Below are positions 59,325-60,456 of a DNA stretch of 60,456 nucleotides, one piece after another; position 1 is the stretch's first letter, and each line of letters starts with the position of its first letter. Made by a program: the position numbers and the translations under genes. Source of the stretch: Conidiobolus incongruus B7586 (lineage: Eukaryota > Entomophthoromycota > Entomophthoromycetes > Entomophthorales > Conidiobolaceae); assembly GCA_000697335.1 (NCBI GenBank), contig JNEM01013504.1, positions 1-60,456 of the forward strand. The letters are read 5' to 3'. Under the pieces are notes generated by a model that worked only from the letters and a program-made list of their open reading frames with translations, searched no databases and was not told the DNA's origin.

Positions 59325-60456
59325 TATGGATATCAATTTTAAACTATTTCATCAATTATTATTTGCAAAAATAAATTTTAATAATTTAGTATAAAAAAAT
59401 CCTTTTATGAAAATTAATTAAATAAATTTAAATAAAAAATATTAAATTAAAAAATATTTTATTTTATAAAGTTATATATTTATAGCAAAAATTATTAAAA
59501 AATACTTATTATTATATTATTCTATTATCTATATTTGTTATAAATCCTTGTGATTTTGATTATTTTAGTAAATTTAGTATAATTTAATGAAAAAAAATAT
59601 TTGATGATATTTACACTTTGTAAGATTTTCTAAAAGCTATGTAAATAGTCCAAATTATTAAAATTAACATAAAATTATCTTATTATAAATGATCAAACAT
59701 GATATATGAATCGATTTAACCAGTTAAAATAGAACAGGAGTTAAGAGAAAACCGAAGCTGAGAAACAAATAACGAGATCCTTCTAGGTTACTATTGCAGT
59801 ATATTTTATCAAAAACCTATTTAAGGCTTAATTTATCCTATAATTTTATTATTAGCTTTTGAGGCACCTAATGGTTAATAAGGTATTTAGTACAAAAATC
59901 GAAAATAAATAAAAATATTATTTATACGTGTGATATTATTTTTTAGTATTTTATATCAATTAAAATTCAAATTAAAAAATATTAAAAATTCTTTTAGAAA
60001 AATTCTATATTATTTTGTTATTGGTTAATTTATTAATTATTTTCATAAACATTAAAGCTAAATATTATAATTTTTACCTATAATCAACATAAACATATAT
60101 ATAGTTGATATATAAAAATGAATTATAATTGACTATCAACTAAAATATTGATATATTAGCAATAACAATAATATTAATTTATATTATTATTTTTTTGACA
60201 TATCTATTTTAATTATATTATTTTTATTAAATAGATTTTGTTTTTTTATTCTAAATTCCTTATAATTATAAAATAATAAATATATTGATTGAAAATATTA
60301 TTTTAATAAATTATATATTATTAAATAATATATTCCATATTATATAAAGGAGTTAGTATTTTAACTATGATTATTTGATTCATAATATTTTAAGCATATA
60401 ATATCAATACAAATCAAATTATACTTCAGCTTTATAACACCAATAAATTTCTATTA
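59325..60456. other. AT-rich right edge, nothing recognised
   Basis: The last 1.1 kb has one slightly more mixed patch near 59720-59800 but no open frame, RNA box or repeat partner that I can see. Confidence 0.4.

Overview
The window is strongly AT-rich nuclear DNA from a fungus. Genes are split by short introns, mostly about 45-60 nt, with gt..ag ends; one carries a TACTAAC branch site. The key fungal markers are a fused TrpG-TrpC-TrpF tryptophan gene, GNA1, a HRT3-type F-box protein, Ulp1 and Ulp2 proteases, an Ies2-like INO80 subunit and a mitochondrial PPR protein. A secreted tyrosinase, a class A (rhodopsin-like) seven-helix receptor and the extreme AT content suggest an early-diverging lineage such as Entomophthoromycotina (Conidiobolus-like). 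That placement is inference from gene content, not a database result.

Left part (1-12,050): a decayed mariner transposon runs off the left edge, then come GNA1 (-), an EIF1AD homologue (-), NDUFA9 (+), CMS1 (-) and HRT3 (-). A 100-nt cluster of hairpins at 4441-4541 may be a small RNA. Centre (15,789-37,581): nearly all genes are on the + strand: tyrosinase, coronin, the class A receptor, TRP1, an Ulp2-type SUMO protease, cullin-1, a fatty acid elongase, an Ies2/INO80B protein and a 3D-domain protein. A degenerate tRNA-Met(CAT) precedes coronin and a sound tRNA-Arg(CCT) follows TRP1. Right part (40,147-55,753): an A20/AN1 zinc-finger protein (-), an Ulp1-type SUMO protease (-) with a frame-breaking 16-bp tandem duplication, a diacylglycerol-lipase-like protein (-), a mitochondrial rhodanese (+) and a PPR protein (-). 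The last 3 kb hold a second mariner relic, inverted relative to the first, and a 356-bp MITE with near-perfect terminal inverted repeats and a TA target duplication.

There is no operon-like organisation; these are mostly housekeeping genes (amino-sugar and tryptophan synthesis, complex I, ribosome biogenesis, SCF ubiquitin ligase, SUMO removal, actin, chromatin) separated by long AT-rich spacers. CUL1 and HRT3 could act in the same SCF complex, and the two Ulp genes act on the same modifier, but clustering by function is not evident.

The most unusual object is a roughly 405-bp, about 46% GC segment at 42,765-43,169. It sits in AT-rich spacer and is bounded by a perfect 13-bp direct repeat, so it looks like an inserted sequence of foreign or RNA origin.
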